Of a stretch of DNA of 64,000 nucleotides, positions 9,939-19,762 are shown one piece after another. This stretch comes from an uncultured Calothrix sp. Its GTDB lineage: Bacteria > Cyanobacteriota > Cyanobacteriia > Cyanobacteriales > Nostocaceae. The stretch is from contig CALJJQ010000034.1 of assembly GCA_937973965.1 (NCBI GenBank), positions 1-64,000 on the forward strand. Direction: 5' to 3'. The translations under genes and the position numbers were made by a program. The notes under the pieces are model-generated. The model had not been told where the DNA came from. It was given only the letters and a program-made list of their open reading frames with translations, and made no database searches. Every line of letters starts with the position of its first letter. Position 1 is the first letter of the stretch.

Positions 9939-11189
9939 ATGAAAATTTTACATATCAGTACATCTGACACAAATGGGGGTGCAGCTCGCGCTACCTATCG
10001 ACTACACCAAGGATTGCGAGATATCAATCTAGATTCTCAAATATTAGTGCAAGAAAAACTCAAGAATGATAAAACAGTTATCGCTCCGGAAATCCGCCTA
10101 CATCAAGGTATAGCAAGGGCAAAAATCACTTTTGACGCTTTACCGCAAAAGCTTTACCATCAACGACAAGAAAGTCTCTTCTCCCTGCAATGGCTTCCCG
10201 ATCGGGTAATTCCGAGATTAAATGCCATTAATCCAGATATCATCCATTTGCACTGGATTAGTGTCGGATTTATGCAAATAGAGACCATCGGTAAAATCAA
10301 CCGTCCCCTAGTATGGACATTGCATGATATGTGGCCCTTTACAGGGGGGTGTCATTGCACAGGGGAATGCGATCGCTATCAAGTTTCCTGCGGAAAATGT
10401 CCTCAATTAGGGAGTCAAAAAAATAGGGATTTATCCCATTGGACATGGAAACGAAAAGCAAAAGCTTGGAAAAATTCCCAGCTAACTCTAGTTTCACCGA
10501 GTCATTGGTTAGCCGAGTGTGCTAGCTCTAGTTCCCTATTTAAAGATTCACGCATCGAAATCATTCCCCACGGATTAGACATTCAAAAATACAAACCCAT
10601 CGACAAAAAGTTAGCCAGAAAACTACTGGATTTACCCCAGGATAAGCAACTCATTCTCTTCGGTGCAATCAAACCCACCAGTGATAAAAATAAAGGATTT
10701 CATTTATTACAACCAGCGCTGCAAAATTTAAGCCAGTCTGATTGGCAAGATAAATTAGAAGTGGTGATTTTTGGAGTCTCCCAACCAGAAAATCCCCCTG
10801 ATTTAGGCTTTAAGTCCCACTATTTAGGAAGTTTTCAGGACGACCTTTCCCTGTCATTAGTTTACTCTGCTGCTGATGTCATGATTGTTCCCTCTCTGCA
10901 AGAATCCTTCGGACAAACAGCCAGTGAATCCCTAGCTTGTGGAACCCCAGTAGTAGCGTTTAATGCAACCGGATTAAAAGATATAGTCAGTCACCAAATA
11001 AATGGCTATTTAGCAAAGCCCTATGAAGTAGAAGATTTAAAACAAGGAATAATTTGGGTTCTGGAAAACCCAGAAAAATATCAAAAATTATCCTATTATT
11101 CACGGCAAAAAGTAGAACAGGAATTTACTGTCGAAATTCAAGCTCAACGCTATTTCAATCTTTATGATGAAATACTCCGTGATTTATAA
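9939..11189 (+). CDS. GT4-family glycosyltransferase
   Basis: 416 residues. It starts MKILHISTSDTNGGAARAT, the GT-B N-terminal Rossmann strand with the acceptor-side glycine loop. It has the small Cys-rich HCTGECDRY...CGKCPQLGS insertion seen in one GT4 subgroup, and the nucleotide-sugar motif VPSLQESFGQTASESLACG with the EX7E arrangement. It begins five bases after the preceding stop, so translation is likely coupled. Role: sugar transfer during assembly of the exopolysaccharide repeat; sugar not predictable. Confidence 0.9.
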   Translation: MKILHISTSDTNGGAARATYRLHQGLRDINLDSQILVQEKLKNDKTVIAPEIRLHQGIARAKITFDALPQKLYHQRQESLFSLQWLPDRVIPRLNAINPDIIHLHWISVGFMQIETIGKINRPLVWTLHDMWPFTGGCHCTGECDRYQVSCGKCPQLGSQKNRDLSHWTWKRKAKAWKNSQLTLVSPSHWLAECASSSSLFKDSRIEIIPHGLDIQKYKPIDKKLARKLLDLPQDKQLILFGAIKPTSDKNKGFHLLQPALQNLSQSDWQDKLEVVIFGVSQPENPPDLGFKSHYLGSFQDDLSLSLVYSAADVMIVPSLQESFGQTASESLACGTPVVAFNATGLKDIVSHQINGYLAKPYEVEDLKQGIIWVLENPEKYQKLSYYSRQKVEQEFTVEIQAQRYFNLYDEILRDL

Positions 11190-11208
11190 TTATTTTTCAT
11201 AAAAACCA

Positions 11209-12513
11209 ATGATAAGTGATAGATTGTCCCAGAGATTTAATAGCATTTTTTTATCGAAATTAGAAACCCCGATTGTGGCATTTTTACTTTTATTCGCTGA
11301 AGCTTTAAATGTGCCATTTATCCCACCAGTAATTATCAATAGTTTTAGCTATGCTACTGTCCTATTTCTAATTGCAATCAGATTGAGAAGATTTGCCTAT
11401 TTCTTACTCAAAGATATATCTTTTGTCTCATTAATAATATTAGCAGTCCTTTCAGTTTACTGGTCTATTAATCCTTCAGAAACCCTCCAGGAAGTCAGAG
11501 CACTTGTGCGTTCAATGTTTTTTAGCATCTACCTCGCACTACAATACAATCCGACGGAGCAGATAAAACTATTATCTTGGGTGACAGGCTTGGCAATTTT
11601 ACTAAGCTTCATTGTTTGCTTACTTTTTCCTTCCTATGGGATAGCCAGCGACCCTGATAACTATTCAGCCTGGACAGGGATTTTTACCCACAAACAAATA
11701 TTTGGTCGCTTCTTGTCGTTTTCCGCTTCAATATTTCTGGTAAGAGCAGCCTATCAGCGAAATCAGCACTGGCTAAATTTTGTTTTACTTTCCTTGATAT
11801 TAATACTGACTATATTTTCTCAAAGTAAAACCAGCTTAATGGGATTTTTTATACTTTTAACGTTTCTCCCTTTTTATCGGATAGCCAGACAAAAAGGGAC
11901 GAGATTTTTGTTGATGCTCATAACGTTATTGATAGCAATTTGCCTGGCAATTATCCTGACTTTGAATTTGCAAACAATCGTTGTTGATATGCTAGGTAAA
12001 AACCTAGAATTCAACGGACGTACACCAATTTGGACAATGATAATAGAAAAAGGATTGCGAGAACGTCCCCTATTAGGATATGGATATAATGCATTTTGGA
12101 CTTCTGATGTGTCTACTCCTATTCTGATGAATTCTTGGGCTAGAGGACAAGAAAACTTTGTGAGTGGTGAAGATATCTTCCATGCCCACAACGGCTTTAT
12201 CGATTTATTTATTCAGCTTGGTATAGTTGGAGTTGTGATTTTTATCGTGAATTTTCTTGAAACTATACGTAAAACAGTATATTTACTATTTGTCACCAGA
12301 AGGGTGGAATACTTTTGGATGCTGGAGTTTTTGTTAATCTATCTAATTTTCAATTTTATTGAAGGGCAAACCCTACTATCAACAAATAATATATTATGGT
12401 TATCCTATGGATATGTTTCCGTATCTTCCTCAGTACATTATGGACATTTAAAAAATCTATTTAATCACGGGAAAAATAGGGAACAATCAAGATACTTAGT
12501 GACTAATGAATGA
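11209..12513 (+). CDS. Wzy/WaaL O-antigen ligase-like polymerase
   Basis: 434 residues with about 10-12 membrane helices. A large loop carries NGRTPIWTMI, LLGYGYNAFW and HAHNGFIDLFIQLG, the arrangement of the Wzy_C / O-antigen ligase family. Alongside the flippase and the BY-kinase it is best read as the polymerase of a Wzx/Wzy-dependent pathway; a ligase role is possible since the family includes both. Twenty bases separate it from the upstream gene. Confidence 0.88.
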   Translation: MISDRLSQRFNSIFLSKLETPIVAFLLLFAEALNVPFIPPVIINSFSYATVLFLIAIRLRRFAYFLLKDISFVSLIILAVLSVYWSINPSETLQEVRALVRSMFFSIYLALQYNPTEQIKLLSWVTGLAILLSFIVCLLFPSYGIASDPDNYSAWTGIFTHKQIFGRFLSFSASIFLVRAAYQRNQHWLNFVLLSLILILTIFSQSKTSLMGFFILLTFLPFYRIARQKGTRFLLMLITLLIAICLAIILTLNLQTIVVDMLGKNLEFNGRTPIWTMIIEKGLRERPLLGYGYNAFWTSDVSTPILMNSWARGQENFVSGEDIFHAHNGFIDLFIQLGIVGVVIFIVNFLETIRKTVYLLFVTRRVEYFWMLEFLLIYLIFNFIEGQTLLSTNNILWLSYGYVSVSSSVHYGHLKNLFNHGKNREQSRYLVTNE

Positions 12514-12568
12514 TTTCCTGAAAAATGAATTTTTAACAACTGCTAAATGATTTAATTCACACAAAAAA

Positions 12569-13432
12569 ATGATGCAAGAATATAACTTAGCTGTTTTAAT
12601 GACCTGCCATAATCGACAAGCAAAAACATTGGCTTGTTTAGAAAAATTATTTCAACAGAGCTTACCAGAGACAGTCAAAATCCAAGTTTATTTAGTAGAT
12701 GATGGTAGCACTGATGGAACAACCGCAGCTGTGATGAAATACTTTCCCGCAGTCAAAGTATTTCCAGGTAGTGGTAATCTATTTTGGAATGGTGGAATGA
12801 GGTTGGCTTTTAGTGAAGCCGTCAAATACAATTATGACTTTTACCTCTGGCTGAATGATGATACTCTGCTCTATCCCCAAGCGATTAATTGCTTAATACA
12901 AACCTATGAAGATTTAATTCAACAAAATTATCAACATCCAGTGATAGTCGGTTCTACACAAGATCCAAAAACTGGACAACTGACCTATGGAGGAGTCAGT
13001 AAAAGCTCTTGGTGGCATCCGTTAAAATTTGATTTGGTGGAACCGGGTGTAAGTCCAAAACCTTGTCTCACACTTAATGGTAATTGTGTCCTCATTAGTC
13101 GGGAAGTTGCTAATCTGGTTGGCAATCTGGATTCAGGGTTTATTCATAGTACTGGAGACCTGGATTACGGATTAAGAGTTCAACAACAAGGCGGTTCTGT
13201 TTGGATTGCACCGGGTTATCTCGGAACTTGTGAATACAATGCCATCAGACATCAAGCTTGGGACGAACCGAACTTAACCTTGCGTCAAAGATGGCAGAAA
13301 ATAAATCAACCAAAAGGTCTACCAGTTTATGAATGGAAATTGTTTTCCTCCCGTCATGCAGGTTTACTTTGGCCTTTTTATTGGTTGATACCTTACATCC
13401 GATTATTTCTGAAGTCGCCTTGGGTTTTTTAG
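12569..13432 (+). CDS. GT2-family glycosyltransferase
   Basis: 287 residues. GT-A fold: VLMTCHNRQAKTLACL, nucleotide-binding VDDGSTDGT and metal-binding WLNDDTLLYP. The segment GSGNLFWNGGMRLAF is characteristic of rhamnosyl-type and related GT2 transferases. Two adjacent ATGs (12569 and 12572) are both possible starts. It probably adds one sugar of the repeat unit. Confidence 0.9.
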   Translation: MMQEYNLAVLMTCHNRQAKTLACLEKLFQQSLPETVKIQVYLVDDGSTDGTTAAVMKYFPAVKVFPGSGNLFWNGGMRLAFSEAVKYNYDFYLWLNDDTLLYPQAINCLIQTYEDLIQQNYQHPVIVGSTQDPKTGQLTYGGVSKSSWWHPLKFDLVEPGVSPKPCLTLNGNCVLISREVANLVGNLDSGFIHSTGDLDYGLRVQQQGGSVWIAPGYLGTCEYNAIRHQAWDEPNLTLRQRWQKINQPKGLPVYEWKLFSSRHAGLLWPFYWLIPYIRLFLKSPWVF

Positions 13433-13520
13433 ATGGAATTGAAATCTGTCAAGGTCAGTAGAATATTCAAGTATTTGAGCGAATAATTCTTAGATGAATC
13501 AAAGCTTCCCATAAATCAAA

Positions 13521-14687
13521 ATGAACAAAAACATCGATTATAAAATAGCCTTTCTTTACCCCTCTGTTGAGCTAGGGGCTTATTGGCAGCCAGTATTAAA
13601 AGAAATAAAAAATTTGCTGGAGCAGACGATTTTTTTTACTGGTCGTTTGTGGCCGGGTTTTGATGCAAATCTTCCTGGTAATTCAGTGATTCATGTTGTG
13701 GGTAAAACTAGATTCATTAAGTTTTACGGTAAAAGAAATGATGGGTATGATAGGGGATTATATTTTGTTTCTCCCGCGATTATTTTTCCCTTACTCCAGT
13801 TTAAGCCAGATGTCATTTTTACGAGTGCTTTTTCCATCTGGACAATGCTGGCTATTCTACTCAAACCACTCACGAGATGGCGAATTGTCATGATGTGGGA
13901 TGGTAGTTCTCCCAATGTAGATTGTAGTGATTCTCAAGTTCGCTCACAACTAAGACGCATTATTAGTAAGTTTGTGGAAGCATTTATTACTAATAATAAT
14001 GCAGGCAGAAATTATTTAGTAAATTCCTTAAATATTGCTCCAGAAAAAGTATTTGTGAAGCCATATATGGTTCCAGATACCCAAGCATTATTAGATAGGG
14101 TAAATACATCCACCTGTGATGTTAAAGTTCCAGATGGTAAATCTCCAGTCTTTCTGTTTGTGGGAAGATTGGAAACCAGAAAAGGTATTCATTTTCTATT
14201 GCAAGCTTGTGCTATTTTGAAACAGCAAGGATACACTGACTATACATTAATGATTGTAGGGGATGGAGTACAACGGGATGAATTTTACTCTCTTTCTCAG
14301 AGCTATCAATTAGAGGAATGTGTGGAATGGGTTGGATGGGTAAATTATGGAAAGTTAGGACATTATTTTCAGGCTGCTGATGTTTTTATCTTTCCGACTT
14401 TAGAAGATATTTGGGGAATGGTTGTATTGGAAGCAATGGCTTTTAGTAAGCCGGTTTTATGTTCTCAGTTAGCGGGAGCAGCAGAGATGATAGTTGAAGG
14501 GGAAAATGGCTATATTTTTGATCCCTATCAGCCAGAAACGATTGCGGAGGCAATGAAGCAATTTATCCATCATCCAAATTTAATTAATATGATGGGGGAG
14601 AAATCTCAGCAATTAATATCACCCCATACTCCCCAAGCAGCAGCAGAATTTTTCGTGGATATAGGAGCTTACGTGATGAGTAAATAA
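13521..14687 (+). CDS. GT4-family glycosyltransferase
   Basis: 388 residues. GT-B fold with a C-terminal domain including FVGRLETRKGIHFLLQAC, the donor-binding FPTLEDIWGMVVLEAMAFSK and GENGYIFDP. No membrane segment is obvious. It is the second GT4 enzyme of the locus. Start at 13521 with an AT-rich leader and no strong Shine-Dalgarno sequence. Confidence 0.9.
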   Translation: MNKNIDYKIAFLYPSVELGAYWQPVLKEIKNLLEQTIFFTGRLWPGFDANLPGNSVIHVVGKTRFIKFYGKRNDGYDRGLYFVSPAIIFPLLQFKPDVIFTSAFSIWTMLAILLKPLTRWRIVMMWDGSSPNVDCSDSQVRSQLRRIISKFVEAFITNNNAGRNYLVNSLNIAPEKVFVKPYMVPDTQALLDRVNTSTCDVKVPDGKSPVFLFVGRLETRKGIHFLLQACAILKQQGYTDYTLMIVGDGVQRDEFYSLSQSYQLEECVEWVGWVNYGKLGHYFQAADVFIFPTLEDIWGMVVLEAMAFSKPVLCSQLAGAAEMIVEGENGYIFDPYQPETIAEAMKQFIHHPNLINMMGEKSQQLISPHTPQAAAEFFVDIGAYVMSK

Positions 14688-14764
14688 GTTAAAAATTAAA
14701 AGTTAAAAGACATTTAAAAGACAATCATAAGAAAGAAGATTAATTTCATTGGAGGAGTATCAAA

Positions 14765-15859
14765 ATGAGCGTAGCTATTATTACTGGATCGGCTGGTTTA
14801 ATTGGTTCTGAAGCAGTACGTTTTTTTAGCAAATTAGGTATGGATGTTATCGGTATTGATAACGACATGCGTAAATTTTTCTTTGGTGAAGAAGCTTCGA
14901 CAACATGGAATCGTAGGCGTTTGCAAGCAGAAATATCTAATTATAAACATTATGATATTGATATTCGGGAATACTCAAAAATCGAAGGGTTATTCAAAAC
15001 ATTTGGGAAGTCTATATCTTTGATTATTCATACAGCAGCACAGCCTTCCCACGACTGGGCTGCTCGAGATCCATTTTCCGACTTTTCTGTTAATGCTAAC
15101 GGTACATTAAATCTGTTACAGGCAACTAGAAATTACTGTCCAGAAGCCGTATTTATTTTTACATCAACCAATAAGGTTTATGGAGATTTACCGAATTATC
15201 TTCCCTTGATAGAGTTGGAAAAACGCTGGGAAATCGAACCATCCCATAAATATCAAGGTGGTATTTCGGAAGATATGAGTATAGATCAAAGTAAGCATTC
15301 CTTGTTTGGAGCATCTAAGGTTGCAGCAGATGTTTTGGTGCAAGAATATGGTCGTTACTTTGGGATCAAAACAGTTTCCTTTCGAGGGGGATGTTTGACA
15401 GGACCAAATCATTCGGGAACACAGCTACATGGGTTTTTAGCTTATCTGATGAAGTGTGCTGCAACGGGTAAACATTATACGGTCTTTGGTTACAAAGGTA
15501 AGCAAGTGCGGGATAATATTCATTCCTCTGATTTGATTGCTGCATTCTACGAATTTTATCAAAATCCTGGTGTTGCAGCAGTGTATAACATTGGGGGTGG
15601 TCGTGAAAGCAACTGTTCGATGTTAGAAGCGATTGATATTTGCCAATCGATTACTGGTCGGAAAATGAACTATTCCTATGAAGATAGTAATCGCAAGGGT
15701 GATCATATTTGGTATATCAGTAATCTTTCTAAGTTTAAATCAGATTATCCCAGCTGGTCGATTAAGTATAACGTCACGCAAATTTTGCAGGAAATTTACG
15801 ACTATAACATTGAGAAATGGACTAAAGAGGATAGTTCTCTGTTGGTCGGTGTTTCCTAG
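14765..15859 (+). CDS. NAD-dependent epimerase/dehydratase (CDP-paratose 2-epimerase-like)
   Basis: 364 residues, with a strong ribosome site (GGAGGAG at 14751-14757). The extended SDR fold is clear: GSAGLIG (residues 8-14) for [13 protein letters not shown] (132-141), and the catalytic segment HSLFGASK ending at Lys185. In most members of this superfamily the active-site Tyr occupies position 181; here it is Phe. The N-terminal [10 protein letters not shown] region is that of the CDP-paratose/tyvelose 2-epimerase group. It is presumably a nucleotide-sugar modifying enzyme supplying the glycosyltransferases. The Phe may be a subfamily feature, so the exact reaction is uncertain. Confidence 0.85.
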   Translation: MSVAIITGSAGLIGSEAVRFFSKLGMDVIGIDNDMRKFFFGEEASTTWNRRRLQAEISNYKHYDIDIREYSKIEGLFKTFGKSISLIIHTAAQPSHDWAARDPFSDFSVNANGTLNLLQATRNYCPEAVFIFTSTNKVYGDLPNYLPLIELEKRWEIEPSHKYQGGISEDMSIDQSKHSLFGASKVAADVLVQEYGRYFGIKTVSFRGGCLTGPNHSGTQLHGFLAYLMKCAATGKHYTVFGYKGKQVRDNIHSSDLIAAFYEFYQNPGVAAVYNIGGGRESNCSMLEAIDICQSITGRKMNYSYEDSNRKGDHIWYISNLSKFKSDYPSWSIKYNVTQILQEIYDYNIEKWTKEDSSLLVGVS

Positions 15860-15882
15860 TGGTTCATGTCATTAAATTTAAA

Positions 15883-16070
15883 GGCTTGTAGTAGTAGCTC
15901 TAGTCCGAAAAAGCTTTAATATAGAGCGCTAAACCTGCATTTGGAGCAAATTCCTAAAACTTACAGGAAGTAGGGATAGTCCGTAGAAGGAAAATTAATC
16001 CGTCACTCAAGACTTATAACTTACTCGTGAGAAATTCGGGTAAAGCGCTACTACTAACCTTTCCCCATCA
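15883..16070 (-). repeat. Family E repeat interrupted by a family D element
   Basis: 15883-15930 (GTAGTAGTAGCTCTAG ... AGAGCGCT) and 16041-16070 (AAAGCGCTACTACTAACC ... CATCA) match the two ends of the family E repeat read in reverse (compare 47395-47510). The centre has been replaced by the 107-bp family D element at 15934-16040, with loss of about 25 bases of the E core. This accounts for most of the 370-base gap between the epimerase and wecG-like genes. Confidence 0.55.
15934..16040 (+). mobile_element. MITE-like element, family D, copy 1
   Basis: 107 bp from CCTGCATTTGGAG to GAGAAATTCGGG, flanked by TAAA at 15930-15933 and 16041-16044 (4-bp target duplication). It is nearly identical over its whole length to the reverse complement of 21239-21345. 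The ends are imperfect inverted repeats (CCTGCATTT / AAATTCGGG). No coding capacity. Confidence 0.75.
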
Positions 16071-16229
16071 AAATGAATGTGCTGGAGTACTAGTCTACGA
16101 AAAATCTGCGGTTACAACTTTAAACTGCGCATTTTTGGGTTGTCAAACTATGAGGTTGAGTTGTTCAAAGGTATAAATTTTCCAGATGAAAATATACATT
16201 TTAATGAGGTTTTATGAGGTGCAGTTGCA

Positions 16230-17036
16230 ATGATTAATCTGGGTAAGTATCCGATTTTAGGCATTAATGTACATGCTGTGGATTATGAGTTTGCTGTTGC
16301 CAAAATTGTGACAGCAGCAAAAAACAGGTATCCTTGTGCTGTTAGTGCTTTAGCTGTTCATGGGGTAATGACGGGTTTTTTAGATCCGGTACATGCTCGA
16401 CGTTTGAATGGAATGGATTTGGTTGTACCTGATGGTCAACCTGTCCGTTGGGCTTTAGGATGGTTACACAAGAAGAAATTACCCGACCGTGTTTATGGTC
16501 CGAATTTAACCTTACGGGTAGCTGAAGCTTTTGCGGAACAAGGGTTGTCTGTTTATTTGTATGGCAGCAAACAAGAGACTTTGAAGTTGTTTGCAGAGAA
16601 TATGACAGTTGCTTATCCGGAGTTAAAAATAGTGGGTATGGAGCCTTCTAAATTTCGTAGACTCACAAGGGAGGAGCGTCTAGAGTTGGTAGAACGCATT
16701 CATTCTTCTGGTGCGAATGCAGTCTTTTTGGGTTTAGGTTGTCCGAGACAGGAAGTGTGGGCTTACGAATATAGAGAGCTTCTGAATATTCCGATTTTAG
16801 CGGTAGGTGCTGCTTTTGATTTCCATGCAGGAACTTTACCGCAAGCACCTCGATTTTTACAAGATAGGGGTTTGGAGTGGTTATTTCGTTTATTTCAGGA
16901 ACCGAAGCGTTTGTGGCAACGTTATTTAGTACTCAATCCGTTGTATCTGTGGAATGTATTTTTACAGTATTTAGGTTGGAGAAAGTTTATTCCTGTTAGA
17001 CCAGATGGTAGTGAAAAAATAGAGTCATATGGATAG
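16230..17036 (+). CDS. WecG/TagA/CpsF-family glycosyltransferase
   Basis: 268 residues, start supported by GAGGT upstream. Matches the WecG/TagA family along its length: [51 protein letters not shown] and [19 protein letters not shown]. Family members transfer ManNAc-type sugars onto a lipid-linked sugar at the inner membrane face. The C-terminal tail with [14 protein letters not shown] is probably the membrane-association region. It is followed after five bases by the GH10 gene. Confidence 0.93.
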   Translation: MINLGKYPILGINVHAVDYEFAVAKIVTAAKNRYPCAVSALAVHGVMTGFLDPVHARRLNGMDLVVPDGQPVRWALGWLHKKKLPDRVYGPNLTLRVAEAFAEQGLSVYLYGSKQETLKLFAENMTVAYPELKIVGMEPSKFRRLTREERLELVERIHSSGANAVFLGLGCPRQEVWAYEYRELLNIPILAVGAAFDFHAGTLPQAPRFLQDRGLEWLFRLFQEPKRLWQRYLVLNPLYLWNVFLQYLGWRKFIPVRPDGSEKIESYG

Positions 17037-17041
17037 TTGAT

Positions 17042-18244
17042 ATGCCTTTACAATTGTTTGATATGGCTAAACATCAAAAATTACTAAAACGACGTAATTT
17101 TTTGATTTCTTTGGGTGCTTTAGCTGCTATTGGTTCTGGTATCGGTTGGAGAAGGTTAAAATCCTACACCCAAGGGTTGGCTGTAGATAATCCGATGAGG
17201 AATTTCCATGTAGCGAATGATTTACCCCTGCGCAGACGGGTGACAACAAAGGGGTTAATATATGGGGCATATACGGAGACTGATCACAAAGTATTCTCCC
17301 AAAATAAAACATTACAATCTAGTTTTGTACAAGAATGTGGGCTGATTTTAGGAGGGTTTTACTGGGGGATAATTAGACCTAATGCAACTGATTTTGATTT
17401 TAGTCAAACAGATTATTTTGCCAATTTTGCTTCTGAAAATGGGATGCTGTTTCGTGGTCATCCCCTGATTTGGCATGATTTTCCTCCGGATTGGTTGAAT
17501 GAAAAATTTAAAAGTGCGAAAACAACTCCCAGGGAAATCCGAGATATTTTTACAACTCATATATCCACTGTTGTGAAGCGTTATGCAGGAAGGATGCATT
17601 CTTGGGATGTGGTGAATGAGGTGGTTCATTTAGATGATGGACGTAGGGACGGTTTACGCACAAGTCCGTGGTTAAAGTTTGTTGGTCCTGATTATATCGA
17701 GCTTGCTTTTAAGACGGCAGCTAGTGCAGATCCCAACGCTTTACTAGTTTACAATGAAAATTATCTGGAGTATGACACCCGTGAGTATGATGCAAAAAGA
17801 GATGCCGTACTCAAATTACTGGAACATTTGAAGTCAAAAAGAACACCTGTTCACGCTTTAGGAATTCAATCACATCTATTAGCCCATGAGACTCGTTTTC
17901 ATCCCAACAAGCTGAGAAGGTTTTTAGCGGATGTTGCAAGTTTGGGTTTAAAAATCATGATTACGGAGTTAGATGTAATTGATGCTGAGTTACCGGCAGA
18001 TATCAAAGTGCGCGATCGCATTGTTGCTAGTACTTACGAAGATTATCTTTCAGTCGTTTTAGATGAGCCGGCGGTAATTGCGGTAATTACTTGGGGTTTA
18101 AGTGATAAATATACCTGGTTGTCGGAGGCTGCTCCCCGTCCTGATGGTCGAGCGGTACGTCCTTTGCCTTTAGACTCGAACTTTGAGCGTAAGTTGGCCT
18201 GGAATGCGATCGCGAGGGCTTTTGATAATGCTCCTAAACGTTAA
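17042..18244 (+). CDS. Tat-exported GH10 glycosidase (endo-1,4-beta-xylanase family)
   Basis: 400 residues. KRRNFLISLGALAAIGSGIG near the N-terminus is a twin-arginine signal; an ATG at 17063 is an alternative start. The catalytic domain has GH10 hallmarks: HPLIWHDFPPDWL, the acid/base Glu193 in WDVVNE, HALGIQSHL, and the nucleophile Glu309 in ITELDV. The family cleaves beta-1,4-xylan or mixed xylosides; inside a polysaccharide assembly locus it more likely trims or releases the polymer made here. The short gap to wecG implies co-transcription. Confidence 0.9.
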   Translation: MPLQLFDMAKHQKLLKRRNFLISLGALAAIGSGIGWRRLKSYTQGLAVDNPMRNFHVANDLPLRRRVTTKGLIYGAYTETDHKVFSQNKTLQSSFVQECGLILGGFYWGIIRPNATDFDFSQTDYFANFASENGMLFRGHPLIWHDFPPDWLNEKFKSAKTTPREIRDIFTTHISTVVKRYAGRMHSWDVVNEVVHLDDGRRDGLRTSPWLKFVGPDYIELAFKTAASADPNALLVYNENYLEYDTREYDAKRDAVLKLLEHLKSKRTPVHALGIQSHLLAHETRFHPNKLRRFLADVASLGLKIMITELDVIDAELPADIKVRDRIVASTYEDYLSVVLDEPAVIAVITWGLSDKYTWLSEAAPRPDGRAVRPLPLDSNFERKLAWNAIARAFDNAPKR

Positions 18245-18298
18245 TTAGCTGCATGATTGATGACATTTTTGATTTTTAAATAAAAAATCTCAAAATTT

Positions 18299-19726
18299 AT
18301 GGTGTACAAAACTCTACCTTTAGTCAACTCTAAATCAGACTTAAGGTCTGCTCAATCTTTACGGATACAGAGAGGTTTACCCAGCAAAATACTGCGAGTT
18401 TTTATTCTCTTATTTCTGGATATATTAGCTTTGGTAACTGCACGATATTTATCATTTATTTACGGTACTCCATTGGAATCTCCTTGGACTCAGAAATCGC
18501 CTTTTCTATTACTATCGTTGACAATTGAAATCGCGATTATCGCCTCCCAAGGTTTATATGAAGCAGGTAATAGTCGTCGTAATTATCTGGCTCTGATTAA
18601 GGCTTTGTCTTTATCTGTTGTTTTACTATTACTGATTGCTTTTTTGTATGAGCCAAATTATTATGTCTCCCGCTCGACATTTATAATTTTTTGGTTGGTA
18701 TCGATAATTTTAACGATTAGTGGTCGTTTATTATTCGATTTTATTACCAAAGCTTTACGCAGTAAAGGGGCAATTAGGCATCCAATTTTCATTATTACGG
18801 ATACAGCAGAGCGAGAATCCCATATTCGATTAGTGGAGCGAGAAAAGTGTTATGTAATTGAGGGTATTGCTGACTCTAAATGTCTAGATTGGGAAAATCG
18901 AGAGGCGACTTTTAGGTATTTACGTAATCAGGGCATTATTGAGGCTTTTGTCTCCTGGAGTTCCATTAAAGACCGTTTATACGTTTGTTGGAATTTTTAT
19001 ACTGCTGGGATTACCTTACGTATATTGCCAACAAATAATGAACTTTGCTATCCGAAGTCTTTGTTTAGAGTGATTGGTGATGTTCCTTGTTTAACTATTC
19101 CGGCTCCAATTATTACTGGCACAGATTTTTGGATCAAACGTTGTTTTGACCTTTGTGCAGCCATAATATTAATTTGTTTGATATCGCCAATTTATTTAGT
19201 GATTGCCTTGTTAATTAAGTTAGATTCTCCTGGTCCAATATTGTTTAAGCAAACTCGTATTGGTTTACATTGTAAACCTTTTCAAATCTGGAAATTTCGG
19301 ACAATGGTGGCAAATGCAGAAAAATTACAGGCTGCGTTAGAGGCGAAAAATGAAAATAAAGATGGGGTTTTATTTAAATTAAAAGAAGACCCGCGAATTA
19401 CCAGAGTTGGTAAATTTTTACGCCGTTATAGTTTAGATGAACTGCCTCAATTATTTAATGTCTTACTGGGAGAGATGAGTTTAGTGGGTCCGCGTCCGCT
19501 TCCCAATCGGGATGTGGAGAGATTTAAATCGGCTTATTTTATTCGTCAGGAAGTTTTACCTGGTATTACAGGATTATGGCAGGTTTCTGGTCGTTCTAAT
19601 ATTGATAACTTTGAAGATGCGGTCAAATTAGACTTGAAATATATTGAGAATTGGTCTTTGTGGTTAGATTTACAAATTTTGTTGAAAACGATACAAGTGG
19701 TGCTGCAAAAAACTGGTGCTTATTAG
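18299..19726 (+). CDS. Polyprenyl-phosphate sugar-1-phosphate transferase (WcaJ/HepC type)
   Basis: 475 residues. Four N-terminal membrane helices, a central CoA-binding-like domain, a fifth helix near 280-300, and a C-terminal catalytic domain with KFRTMVANAEKL, LDELPQLFNVLLGEMSLVGP and RPLP. By family knowledge it starts repeat-unit synthesis by moving a hexose-1-phosphate to undecaprenyl phosphate. In heterocystous cyanobacteria such enzymes include HepC of the heterocyst envelope pathway, but the gene order here does not prove that role. Confidence 0.92.
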   Translation: MVYKTLPLVNSKSDLRSAQSLRIQRGLPSKILRVFILLFLDILALVTARYLSFIYGTPLESPWTQKSPFLLLSLTIEIAIIASQGLYEAGNSRRNYLALIKALSLSVVLLLLIAFLYEPNYYVSRSTFIIFWLVSIILTISGRLLFDFITKALRSKGAIRHPIFIITDTAERESHIRLVEREKCYVIEGIADSKCLDWENREATFRYLRNQGIIEAFVSWSSIKDRLYVCWNFYTAGITLRILPTNNELCYPKSLFRVIGDVPCLTIPAPIITGTDFWIKRCFDLCAAIILICLISPIYLVIALLIKLDSPGPILFKQTRIGLHCKPFQIWKFRTMVANAEKLQAALEAKNENKDGVLFKLKEDPRITRVGKFLRRYSLDELPQLFNVLLGEMSLVGPRPLPNRDVERFKSAYFIRQEVLPGITGLWQVSGRSNIDNFEDAVKLDLKYIENWSLWLDLQILLKTIQVVLQKTGAY

Positions 19727-19762
19727 GGGATATAGTTCAAAGTTGGAGCAAGTGAAAAATTA

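Noticed and set aside
18299..19726. Assignment as HepC and of the whole locus as heterocyst envelope polysaccharide genes
   Set aside because: The enzyme family matches, but the neighbours do not reproduce a heterocyst envelope gene order I can recall with certainty, so only the general family is stated.
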